A stretch of DNA of 64,000 nucleotides from Candidatus Baltobacteraceae bacterium (lineage in GTDB: Bacteria; Vulcanimicrobiota; Vulcanimicrobiia; Vulcanimicrobiales; Vulcanimicrobiaceae): contig DATJTX010000018.1 of NCBI GenBank assembly GCA_035502855.1, forward strand, positions 144,773 to 208,772, in the 5' to 3' direction. Made by a program: the position numbers and the translations under genes. Position 1 is the first letter of the stretch, and the number at the start of each line of letters is the position of its first letter. Below, one piece after another: positions 44,926 to 53,069 of this stretch. The notes under the pieces were generated by a model, which saw nothing but the letters and a program-made list of their open reading frames with translations, did not search any database and was not told where the DNA came from.

Positions 44926-45204
44926 TTACTGGATGAGGAAAACGGGGACTTTACCCTTGATCACGGAGCACTTGATCGTATCGTTCGGTTTCACCTTACT
45001 GAAGTCGACGCTGCCTTGCGCGACCAGTGTCGTTTCAACGCCGTTTTGCATCAGCACGATCAGGTGCTGCGTATCTTCGACCTTTTCGACCTTCACGACG
45101 TAGGTGCCGTCGGGAACGAGCGTCGGATCGATGAGCGCGGCGGATGCCAGCGACGGGAACAGCGCCAAAACGGTAAAAACGAGCGATGCGAGCGTTAAGC
45201 GCAC
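44926..45204 (-). CDS. Exported 92-aa protein, paralogue 2
   Basis: GTG 45204 with GGAGG at the same distance as in paralogue 1 and identical length (92 aa). Signal peptide MRLTLASLVFTVLALFPSLA, then ALIDPTLVPDGTYVVKVEK, VLMQNGVETTLVAQGSVDFS, KPNDTIKCSVIKGKVPVF. It carries one Cys in KCSV where paralogue 1 has KVSL. Tandem duplication is clear. Function unknown. Confidence 0.75.
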   Translation of the reverse strand: MRLTLASLVFTVLALFPSLASAALIDPTLVPDGTYVVKVEKVEDTQHLIVLMQNGVETTLVAQGSVDFSKVKPNDTIKCSVIKGKVPVFLIQ

Positions 45205-45304
45205 GTAAGACCTCCGTAAGGATACGCGTAAGCATGCCTCATCTAGGGCATTCGGACTACGACAAATATCGCGCGATACTTCCCGGCCAGGGTTAAGAGT
45301 TGCT

Positions 45305-46057
45305 TTACAAAGTCCCGATCGAGACGTTGCCCTGGGCGGCGAGCATGAAGACCAGCGGGCTCTTGGGGACGTTGCGCAGCGGATTGGAAACGGTACCCGA
45401 GCCGCTGGTGAGATCGTAGTGCGCGCGGAAGCCGGCCGGGACGGCCAGATGAAGGTTCCCGTCCGAGGCCTCGAGCCGTACCAGACTCCCGCGCCAACCG
45501 GGCGCCAGCGTCGCGTCGACGTCGCCGTTTCCGACGGTCAGCGTGATCGAGCTGTGCGCGCCGGCCACCGTGATGTCTCCGGCGTCGTCCTCGGCGGTCA
45601 GCGCCGCAGCGGCATCGTCCACGACGATGTTTCCCTCCGCGTCGTAGATCTGCATCGGCTGGGTCACGCGTTCTACGTGGACCCGGCCGGCAAACTCGCG
45701 CAAATCGAGCCGCATGCGGGCCGGATACGAAACCTGCAGCTCATATCCCGACGCACCGACGAACGGCACGATCGATTCGCTTGGGCCGGTGATCTTCACC
45801 ACCAGCTGCGCGCCGCTGCGCGAGGTCGAAATCGACATCGGCGGCGTCGAGGGCCCGTTGTCCACCACGTGCAGATTGACGCTGCGTAAACCGGGGACCG
45901 GGATCACGTGAATCGACCCGCTGACGTTGAGCCGCAGTGCGGTGGCGTTCCCAACCGGGAATTCCCGGTCGGTCGTGCCGGCGAACGCGCGCGCGGCCAA
46001 GGCTAGCGCTAGAGCGGCGGCGAGAACGCAGCCGCACAGTCTGCTCGTCGCGTTCAT
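45305..46057 (-). CDS. Exported DUF4097-like beta-helix/adhesin-type protein
   Basis: 250-aa protein with signal peptide (LAAALALALAARAFA) and a repetitive beta pattern (IHVIPVPGLRSVNLHVVDNG, LQVSYPARMRLDLREFAGRV, VVDDAAAALTAEDDAGDITV, LTVGNGDVDATLAPGWRGSL) typical of DUF4097 putative adhesins. ATG 46057 chosen; the frame extends upstream without a better start. Periplasmic or surface location expected; no substrate known. Confidence 0.7.
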   Translation of the reverse strand: MNATSRLCGCVLAAALALALAARAFAGTTDREFPVGNATALRLNVSGSIHVIPVPGLRSVNLHVVDNGPSTPPMSISTSRSGAQLVVKITGPSESIVPFVGASGYELQVSYPARMRLDLREFAGRVHVERVTQPMQIYDAEGNIVVDDAAAALTAEDDAGDITVAGAHSSITLTVGNGDVDATLAPGWRGSLVRLEASDGNLHLAVPAGFRAHYDLTSGSGTVSNPLRNVPKSPLVFMLAAQGNVSIGTL

Positions 46058-46067
46058 TGCACCATCC

Positions 46068-47438
46068 CTATTGTACCATCGCCGTGACAAGCGAGTCGGC
46101 GCGCGCAGCAAGCAGCGCCGCCAGATCCTTTGCCTGCGCACGAATCTCAGGCATCGCGGTGGTCTCGATCAGCGTGCCGAAGCGTACGGGACCGATCGCG
46201 TAGACACGCGTCGACTCGGCCCCGCTTGCATCACGCAACGCACCGCTCGGGGCAACGTCGATGCCGATCGACGATTGGAGCGGATGCATGATGCCTTGCT
46301 CCAGTAGATTGCCGATGAGCGGATTCTCGAGCAGCCGAAAATCGTGCGCCGGGCCGCTGCAGTTGATCGCGCGGCCAATCTCCAGTTCAAGTGTTTGTTC
46401 ACTGCCGCGAACGGTTATCGCCACGCGCAGCCCGCGATCCGTCGCGATGAACCTGCCGGTGCGCCCCGCAAGCATTCGGAGTGTTCCTGCGGCGATCTCT
46501 TCGGCGATCGCTTTTGCCACATCCGGTGCCATTCGATGACGGTGTGCGTTCCAATATGGAATGACGTGACGCATGAAGCGACGCTGTTCGTGCACGGAAA
46601 GCGCTTGCCAGAGGGCGTTCGTGCGTGGACGTAGGCCGTCGACCGCGGCACGCCACCGATGTGGACGGCCGCCCGCCACGGAGCGGAACGCTCCGAGAAG
46701 ATCGCGCGTCGTGACCGCCTCCGGCTTCGAGTCGCGGGGCGCATCGAAGATCCGATGCTCGTGCGGGAGCAGGCCGCGGCGTGAGATCATCCAGATCGTG
46801 CCGCGATGGCCGTTGCTGCGCAGGGCGATGACCGCATCAACGGCGGTTAGACCCGTACCCAACAGCAGCACGCGTTCTTCGCGATCGGCGCAGTTCAACG
46901 CGCCCTCTTCCCACGCCGAGGCGAAGAATCGATCGCCGGCGACGACATCCGCGTTCGCTCGCGTCCACGGCGCGGGGTTCGCGTTCCCGGTCGCGACGAT
47001 CAGCACGTCACCGCGAAGGACGCGGCCCTCTTCGCAGATCGCACGAACCCCCGATGAATCGACCGACGCAGCAAGCACACTCGAACGCTCCACACCCCAG
47101 CGCACTCCCGCGAAGTCGCTGCTTGCCTGCGCGATCGCCTCGAGATAATCGCCGTAGAACCGTCGCGGGACGTACGATGCGGCGCCGTATGCATCACCGT
47201 GGCTTGCGCGCAGAAATTCGACGAAGTGATCCGGCCGCTCATCGAACGCCGACATCCGTCCGGCCGGAACGTTGAGCACGTGCGCAAGACACGGAGTCGA
47301 GTAGGCCATGCCGCGCCCAATGCTCGCACGCGGCTCTACGATGATCACGCGCGCGGATGCGGACTTATGAACCAAGCGTGTCGCCGTCAGCAGGCCGCTC
47401 GCGCCGCCGCCTGCGATAATCGCGGTGAATTCAGGCAT
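46068..47438 (-). CDS. FAD/NAD(P)-binding protein (COG4529-like)
   Basis: 456-aa flavoprotein. GxGxxG-type FAD loop at the N-terminus (AIIAGGGASGLLTATRLV), a second dinucleotide loop (VLLLGTGLTAVDAVIAL), and the NVPAGRMSAFDERPDHFVEF stretch of the family. Reaction unknown; oxygenase-like roles are possible. Its start overlaps the cysteine-dioxygenase-like gene by 8 nt, so the two are likely one functional unit. Confidence 0.85.
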   Translation of the reverse strand: MPEFTAIIAGGGASGLLTATRLVHKSASARVIIVEPRASIGRGMAYSTPCLAHVLNVPAGRMSAFDERPDHFVEFLRASHGDAYGAASYVPRRFYGDYLEAIAQASSDFAGVRWGVERSSVLAASVDSSGVRAICEEGRVLRGDVLIVATGNANPAPWTRANADVVAGDRFFASAWEEGALNCADREERVLLLGTGLTAVDAVIALRSNGHRGTIWMISRRGLLPHEHRIFDAPRDSKPEAVTTRDLLGAFRSVAGGRPHRWRAAVDGLRPRTNALWQALSVHEQRRFMRHVIPYWNAHRHRMAPDVAKAIAEEIAAGTLRMLAGRTGRFIATDRGLRVAITVRGSEQTLELEIGRAINCSGPAHDFRLLENPLIGNLLEQGIMHPLQSSIGIDVAPSGALRDASGAESTRVYAIGPVRFGTLIETTAMPEIRAQAKDLAALLAARADSLVTAMVQ

Positions 47439-47997
47439 CGTAACGAAGATCGACGCGCCGCGCGCTCCACCGGCCGTCGTCTTGCTCGGTGAATGCGTTC
47501 GCCGTCTTCAGATCGCCGCCGTAGACGTGGAGTGAGTGCGCTACCGTCTGACCGGCATTCCCGAAATCGTGATATTCGAGCGGCGGGATCAAAACGCCGA
47601 CTGTGCCGTGATTCGAGACACGATGAAGGCCGCGCACGAAGCGGTACGCTCCGTCCTCATCGCGGCCCACCAGTTCGTAGATCGTTTCGCTCATCGTCCC
47701 GTCGACGACGATCTCCGCGCCCCACAGGCCGGCGTGGTCGTGGAGCGGGCTGCCTTGTCCGGGCGCCCACGTCATTGCGACGACGACGAACCGTTCGTCC
47801 GGGTCGCGCCAGATCAGCCGGCGGGAGTATCGCTCGGCCCGCGCCGGTGCGAAGAGTTCGCGCCCGAAGAGACCGGATTGGTGGAGCGCGGCCAGCACGC
47901 CGGCAAGGGCAGTGACGCGGTCTTCCCTTACCGCGCGTGCAATCGGGGTGACCAGTTCGGGGAGGGCGGCATCCGTACCGAGCAACTGCATGACCAA
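47431..47997 (-). CDS. Cysteine dioxygenase family cupin
   Basis: 188-aa cupin of the CDO/mercaptopropionate-dioxygenase type that oxidises thiols to sulfinates with one Fe. Metal ligands His86 and His88 in SPLHDHAG and probably His157 in AHSLHVYGG; Arg59/60 (YSRRLIW) suit carboxylate binding. Substrate could be cysteine or another thiol acid. Starts 40 nt after the livF stop, so it may be co-transcribed with the amino-acid ABC genes. Confidence 0.85.
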   Translation of the reverse strand: MVMQLLGTDAALPELVTPIARAVREDRVTALAGVLAALHQSGLFGRELFAPARAERYSRRLIWRDPDERFVVVAMTWAPGQGSPLHDHAGLWGAEIVVDGTMSETIYELVGRDEDGAYRFVRGLHRVSNHGTVGVLIPPLEYHDFGNAGQTVAHSLHVYGGDLKTANAFTEQDDGRWSARRVDLRYDA

Positions 47998-48037
47998 CTT
48001 CTCCGGGGCTGACCTTTACAATATCGGCGCGAGCCGA

Positions 48038-48763
48038 CTAGGAGGCCAGTTCGGCGGCGGTCAGGCCCATCAGATCGGCAATGCGGTTGCGGTCTTGCAG
48101 CAGCTCGGAGGCTCCGCCTTGGTAGACCACCCGGCCGGCATCGATCACGTAGGCGCGATCGGCGATCTTGAGCGCCAGCAGCGCGTTCTGTTCGACCAAC
48201 ACGATCGCCACGCCGCGCGCCTTGAGCTCGGCCAGGATGCGGTAGACGTCCTCCACGATCAGCGGCGCGAGCCCTTGCGAGGCTTCATCGACCAGCATCA
48301 GTTGCGGATTTGCAACCAGTGCACGCCCGATGGCCAGCATCTCTTGCTCGCCGCCCGAAAGCCGCCCGGCTTTGCGGTGCACGAGCTCCTTGAGTTTGGG
48401 CAAATGGTCGAGGACTCGCGGAATCGACCACTCACCCGCGCGGCCGTTCTCGGCGAGTTGGAGATTCTCGAGCACCGAAAGCGCCGCAAACATCCGGCGC
48501 CCTTCGGGCACGTACCCGACGCCCATGCGCGCGATACGGTACGGCGAACGGCCGAAGATCGACGTCCCGTCGAAGGTGATCGCACCGCTACGCGGGCGGG
48601 TAAGACCGAGGATGCTGCGCAGCGTCGTGGTCTTGCCGGCCCCGTTGAGTCCGAGCAGCGCGACGAGCTCGCCTTTGCCGACCTCCAGTCCGACGTCGTG
48701 CAAGATGTGACTCTTGCCGTAATACGTGTTGAGATTTTCTATCGTCAACAGGTGGTCAGACAT
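48038..48763 (-). CDS. livF: LivF-type ABC transporter ATPase
   Basis: 241-aa ATPase of a hydrophobic/branched-chain amino-acid ABC transporter. Walker A GLNGAGKTTT, signature LSGGEQEML, Walker B LMLVDEASQGL, and YYGKSHILHDVGLEVGKGEL at the N-terminus. ATG 48763 overlaps livG by 8 nt. Last ABC gene of the minus-strand operon SBP-H-M-G-F. Confidence 0.95.
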   Translation of the reverse strand: MSDHLLTIENLNTYYGKSHILHDVGLEVGKGELVALLGLNGAGKTTTLRSILGLTRPRSGAITFDGTSIFGRSPYRIARMGVGYVPEGRRMFAALSVLENLQLAENGRAGEWSIPRVLDHLPKLKELVHRKAGRLSGGEQEMLAIGRALVANPQLMLVDEASQGLAPLIVEDVYRILAELKARGVAIVLVEQNALLALKIADRAYVIDAGRVVYQGGASELLQDRNRIADLMGLTAAELAS

Positions 48764-49526
48764 TCTCGATGACCTCTTTGCCGATGTAGGCTTCGCGCAC
48801 GGAGGCGTTGTTGCTGATCTCCGCCGGCGTTCCTTCGGCGAGAACTTTGCCGCGATCGAGCACCATGATACGCTGAGCGAGCGAGAGGACGACGCGCATG
48901 TTGTGCTCGACGAAGAGCACGGTCAACCCGAGTTCGTCGTGAAGCTTGTGAATGACCTCGACGATGCGTGCCGTTTCGGCATGCGCGAGACCCGCCATCG
49001 GCTCGTCGAGCATGACCAGCGTCGGATCGGTCGAGAGGCTCATCGCGATTTCGCACAGGCGCTGGCTGCCGTGCGCGAGTTCAGAGACCGGACGGCGCGC
49101 CGACGTCATGAGGTTCACGAAATTCAGCAGCCGCTCGACTTTCGCGTCGATCTCCTTGCGTTTGTTGGCGCGAACGGGCCGAAAGCGAAAGGCGAGATTC
49201 TCCGCGCTCTGAACGCCCACGAGCAGATTGTCGTACACGCTGAGGTTCGGAAAGATGCTCGAGGTTTGGAAGGTACGCCCCAGTCCCATCGCGATGCGGC
49301 GATAGGCCGGTGCGCGCGTGATGTCGACGCCTTTGAAGCTCACCCGTCCGCTGTCGGGATAATAGAACCCGGAGAGCGCGTTGAACAGCGTCGATTTCCC
49401 GGCGCCGTTCGGACCGATGATCGCCTGGATCGACCCGGCGGGAACTTGCAGCGACACGTTTTCGACGGCGCGCACGCCGCCGAAATGTTTGACGATTCCG
49501 CTCGCTTCGAAGAGCGCCTCGCTCAT
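48756..49526 (-). CDS. livG: LivG-type ABC transporter ATPase
   Basis: 256-aa ATPase. Walker A GPNGAGKSTL, Walker B LVMLDEPMAGL, and a divergent signature LAHGSQRLCEIA (LSGGQ replaced). FQTSSIFPNLSVYDNLLVG is LivG-typical. ATG 49526 overlaps livM by 4 nt. Confidence 0.95.
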   Translation of the reverse strand: MSEALFEASGIVKHFGGVRAVENVSLQVPAGSIQAIIGPNGAGKSTLFNALSGFYYPDSGRVSFKGVDITRAPAYRRIAMGLGRTFQTSSIFPNLSVYDNLLVGVQSAENLAFRFRPVRANKRKEIDAKVERLLNFVNLMTSARRPVSELAHGSQRLCEIAMSLSTDPTLVMLDEPMAGLAHAETARIVEVIHKLHDELGLTVLFVEHNMRVVLSLAQRIMVLDRGKVLAEGTPAEISNNASVREAYIGKEVIENV

Positions 49527-50539
49527 GGAATGATCTCCCGTTCCGAGAGCTTGGTCCCGTGAACCAGTTCGCGCGCTTCGAACGCGAAGCCGCCGCGGCG
49601 CTTCGAAAACAGGTCCAGTGCCGTTCCGAGGATGCCCTTCGGGAACCCGAGCACGCAGGCTACGAAGAGCGCTCCGAGCGGGATCTGCCACCAAATCCAA
49701 TGGGTCGAGAGTATCTCTTGCCCGACCACGAAGATAACCGCGCCGATGAACGGACCGAAGAGCGTCCCGCTGCCGCCGAGAATCGTCATCAGCACGATGT
49801 TGCCCGAGTTGTGCCAATCGAGCATCAGCGGATAGGCGAACATGATCGAAAGCCCAAAGCAGGCCCCGGCCAAACCTTCCATGATCGCGGAGATCAAGAG
49901 CGCGACGAAGATGAAGCGGTCGGTGTTGAGCCCAAGGTAGCGGGCGCGGACTTCGTTCTCTTTGATCGCCACGAGCGTGCGGCCGAACGGGGAGCGCACG
50001 AGCAGCAAAAAGCCGATCACGACTAGCGCGAAAACGACCAGCATCGCGTAGTAGAACTGTTGGTCCTTGAGAACGACGCCCAGACCTTCGATTGCCGGCC
50101 GCGCGAAGTTCATGCCGTCTTCACCGCCGGTGATATCGGTGAAACGGTAGGCGATAAAATAGAAAACCTGGCCGAAGGCGATCATCAGCAGCGCGAAGTA
50201 GATACCGCGCCGGCGCAGGAGAAACGGTCCGATGAGCACGGCGCCGACGAGCGCGGCGGCCATCCCCAAGACGATCGACGTAATGAAGCCGACGTGAAGG
50301 TATTCGATCGTCAAACCGGCGCCGTACGCACCGAGCCCGAAGAACGCCGCGTTTCCGAACGGCAAGACCCCGGTGTAACCCAGCAGCAGATTGACGGCCA
50401 TCGCGGCGATCGCGTAGAGCAAAACTTCGGTGCACACCGAGATGGCAAGCCCGATGTGCGAGGCGATCTGGGGCATGAAGAGTAGGGCAATCAAGAGGAC
50501 CAGTCCCGCGATCAGCCCGGCGCGATTGCTCATGATCAT
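49523..50539 (-). CDS. livM: LivM-type permease
   Basis: 338-aa inner-membrane permease with about ten TM helices. MAVNLLLGYTGVLPFGNAAF and the EAA-like loop ARYLGLNTDRFIFVALLISA are typical. Starts at 50539 or 6 nt later; overlaps livH by 4 nt. Forms a heterodimer with LivH. Confidence 0.95.
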   Translation of the reverse strand: MIMSNRAGLIAGLVLLIALLFMPQIASHIGLAISVCTEVLLYAIAAMAVNLLLGYTGVLPFGNAAFFGLGAYGAGLTIEYLHVGFITSIVLGMAAALVGAVLIGPFLLRRRGIYFALLMIAFGQVFYFIAYRFTDITGGEDGMNFARPAIEGLGVVLKDQQFYYAMLVVFALVVIGFLLLVRSPFGRTLVAIKENEVRARYLGLNTDRFIFVALLISAIMEGLAGACFGLSIMFAYPLMLDWHNSGNIVLMTILGGSGTLFGPFIGAVIFVVGQEILSTHWIWWQIPLGALFVACVLGFPKGILGTALDLFSKRRGGFAFEARELVHGTKLSEREIIP

Positions 50540-51405
50540 CCGAAGATCCCCTCTTCACCGAAGAGGCCGCGCGGCCGGACGAGCAGGATCACCGCCATCA
50601 AAACGTACATCGCGATCTCGCTGGCGGCCGGGATGTAGAGCGTCACGATGCTGATCGTCAAGCCGATCAGCATCCCGCCGGCGACCGCGCCAAAAACGCT
50701 GCCCATGCCGCCGACGATCACGGTCACGAAGGCCGGCATCAAGAGCGCGTTGCCGGTCTGAGCATTGAGGCCGAGCATACCGGAGGCCAACACTCCCGCC
50801 ACGCCGGCGAGCAGGATGCCCAAACCGAAGTTCATCATGTAGAGCAGCTGCGTGTTGGTTCCGAGCGCGGCGATCATTTCGTTGTCCTGCACGGCGGCGC
50901 GCAAGCGCAAGCCCAGGCGCGTGCGCTGCAAGAAGAGCACGAGCAAGACGATGATCACCAGAAGCACGCCGGCGATGAACAACCGATAGGTCGGGAAATA
51001 GGTGAATCCGAGCGACACGGCGCCCTGGAGCGCGAGCGGCGGCGAGAACGGCACGCCGTTGTCGCCCCAAATCAAACGATAGGTCTCTTCGGCGATGAGC
51101 GAGAGGCCGAAGGTCAGCAACAAGCTGTAAACGGGATCGCGCCGGTACAGCGGGCGGATCAGCGTCCGCTCGAGCAGCACGCCGACGATCAAGGCGAGGA
51201 TGGGAGCCGCGAAAAGCGCAAACCAATAACTCGTTCCGGCGCTCACCATCGCGAAGGCAAGATACCCGGCGAGCGTCATGAACGATCCGTGCGCCATGTT
51301 GATCGTGCCGGTCAGGTTCATGATCAATGAAAGCCCGATGGCAACGACCGCGTAGAACGCGCCCAGAATCAGGCCGTTGAAGATCTCTGGGGCTATGTGC
51401 GCCAT
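50536..51405 (-). CDS. livH: LivH-type permease
   Basis: 289-aa inner-membrane permease, about eight TM helices; FYAVVAIGLSLIMNLTGTIN and MAHGSFMTLAGYLAF are LivH-typical, and LRAAVQDNEMIAALGTNTQL is the ATPase-coupling loop. Start ATG 51405. Separated from the upstream substrate-binding protein by 127 nt containing a structured element. Confidence 0.95.
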   Translation of the reverse strand: MAHIAPEIFNGLILGAFYAVVAIGLSLIMNLTGTINMAHGSFMTLAGYLAFAMVSAGTSYWFALFAAPILALIVGVLLERTLIRPLYRRDPVYSLLLTFGLSLIAEETYRLIWGDNGVPFSPPLALQGAVSLGFTYFPTYRLFIAGVLLVIIVLLVLFLQRTRLGLRLRAAVQDNEMIAALGTNTQLLYMMNFGLGILLAGVAGVLASGMLGLNAQTGNALLMPAFVTVIVGGMGSVFGAVAGGMLIGLTISIVTLYIPAASEIAMYVLMAVILLVRPRGLFGEEGIFG

Positions 51406-51422
51406 GGTGGTACTCCCGGGAG

Positions 51423-51526
51423 AGAAACCGCTGAACTAGCGCCGGTTCTTCGTCACCCGAGCCCTCATTTACCCGTCGTAAACGTCGGGTTTCAGCTCGT
51501 CGACTGGGACTAGATCAGCGGTTTCT
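51423..51526. other. Structured palindromic element, copy B
   Basis: Outer perfect 12-bp stem AGAAACCGCTGA/TCAGCGGTTTCT (51423-51434 with 51515-51526), extended by CTAG/CTAG after one mismatch; inner ACCCGA/TCGGGT (51455-51460 with 51485-51490) and apical TTTAC/GTAAA (51468-51472 with 51478-51482). It shares the loop segments CTTCGTC and CCTCATTTAC with copy A. Located between the substrate-binding-protein gene and livH. Confidence 0.8.
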
Positions 51527-51532
51527 AAGGTC

Positions 51533-52807
51533 TCAAGTCGGCCAGTTCATGTGGCAGACCGCCTTCTTCTCGGCCACGCTCTGCTCGATCTTGTCGGCCT
51601 CTTGGCGATCGACGATGTCGAAGATATCGTATTTGTCCTCGGCAGTTCCTTGTGCGCGGATCTCGCCGACCCACATCGGCCACATCAACTGGTGGTCGAC
51701 GTCGCGATAGTAGCCCTCGCCGTCCCAGAGTGAACGGAACTTCGCCCCCTCGAGGGTCTTGGCCATCTTGGCGGCATTGGTGGTCTTGGCTTCGTTCACC
51801 GTCCACAGCATACGATCCATGGTAATGTAACCGAATGCGCTGCGCGCGGTCGGCGGCTGGCCATATTTCCTGTGGTACTCCGAAATGAAGCCGTCGATGA
51901 GCTTATTGCCGCTGCCGATAACGCTCGCCCCTTTGTAGTACCATTCGACGCCCCAGTACCCGACACGCGCTTCCTTCGGAAGCGCCCATACCGCTTCGAG
52001 TTCGACCTGAGGCCCGCCGATGGGCACCTTGCCGACGATCCCATACTGCGTCGTTTGCTTGAGGCAGTTGACGAAGTCGTCGCCCTGCACCAGCACGAGC
52101 AAAAGATCGGGCTTGGCCGCGAGCACCTTCGTCAAGTATGGGCTGAAATCGGTCGTGCCCAGCGGGGTGAGGTCTTCGCCGACGAACTCGACGCCGATCT
52201 GCTTTCCGACCGCGTGATAACCGGCTTGCAGCGCGTGGCCGAACGCGTAGTCGGGAATGATCATGTACCACTTTTTCCCGAACTTTTTGGCCAGCGAATA
52301 GCCGGTCGCGTGCGTCTCCATCCACGTGCTATGACACGTACGGAAGGAGCTGTATTCGCACTTCGCACCGGTGACCGCATCGGCGTGGCCGCCCGAATCG
52401 ATGAAGAACGTGTTGAGCGCATTGGCGGCACCGCTCACCGCGAGCGAGTCCGCGCTGTTGATCGTGCCCATGAGCACGGGGCATTTCTGGACGAGAACCA
52501 GCTGACGCGTCTTCTCGACCGACGTGCCGGGATTATTGTTGTTGTCTGCTTGAACGAGTTCTACTTTCGTGCCGCCCATCACGCCGCCGCGCGCGTTCCA
52601 TGCGTCCATTGCCATGAGCGCGCCGCGCGTCTCGCTTTGTGCATAGGCCGCGTACACGCCGGTGTATTCTTCGTTCAGACCGACCCTGAGCGTATCGGCC
52701 GCGAATGCGCGGCTCGGTAAAATTGCGGGGAACCCGGTGACGAGCCCGGCCGACGCAATGGCCGCGGTCGTCAGAAAGGACTTACGATCTAAATTGCCGT
52801 CCGACAT
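51533..52807 (-). CDS. Branched-chain amino-acid-type ABC substrate-binding protein
   Basis: 424-aa periplasmic binding protein of the Leu/Ile/Val type 1 family. The N-terminus NLDRKSFLTTAAIASAGLVTG is a Tat-like signal with Lys in place of the second Arg. Body motifs LRVGLNEEYTGVYAAYAQSE, VQADNNNNPGTSVEKTRQLV and TINSADSLAVSGAANALNTF fit the family. Start ATG 52807 has GAGGAG 8 nt upstream. First gene of the minus-strand operon; ligand not predictable. Confidence 0.9.
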   Translation of the reverse strand: MSDGNLDRKSFLTTAAIASAGLVTGFPAILPSRAFAADTLRVGLNEEYTGVYAAYAQSETRGALMAMDAWNARGGVMGGTKVELVQADNNNNPGTSVEKTRQLVLVQKCPVLMGTINSADSLAVSGAANALNTFFIDSGGHADAVTGAKCEYSSFRTCHSTWMETHATGYSLAKKFGKKWYMIIPDYAFGHALQAGYHAVGKQIGVEFVGEDLTPLGTTDFSPYLTKVLAAKPDLLLVLVQGDDFVNCLKQTTQYGIVGKVPIGGPQVELEAVWALPKEARVGYWGVEWYYKGASVIGSGNKLIDGFISEYHRKYGQPPTARSAFGYITMDRMLWTVNEAKTTNAAKMAKTLEGAKFRSLWDGEGYYRDVDHQLMWPMWVGEIRAQGTAEDKYDIFDIVDRQEADKIEQSVAEKKAVCHMNWPT

Positions 52808-53069
52808 ATCAAATGCTCCTCTCGGCGCCGCGTAGTGCGAGGCGCAAACCGTGGTTCGGGACTAGGACAAATGAATCGCGCTAACTTTACGTTGTTCCTT
52901 TCGTTGACAACGGCACGCGCGAACGGATCGTTCCGCCTTGCAATATACACTTAGCGCAAAAGTGCGTCTATCTAGCGCGGGGATGCGCCTTAGAGGAGCT
53001 TGCGAACGACATCGCTATATTCTGCGTTTCTCAAGCGTGTAGTCACCGCGCGTGACGGAGGAGAGCTCG
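52808..53069. promoter_or_regulatory. Shared divergent control region of the two ABC operons
   Basis: 262 bp with no gene. It has CGTTGACAACG (52902-52912), an 11-bp palindrome containing a TTGACA -35-like hexamer, and GAACG-GAT-CGTTC (52921-52933), a second palindrome. A GCAATATAC box is at about 52940. Palindromes of this kind could be operators for a repressor that co-regulates both operons (inference). Confidence 0.45.
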
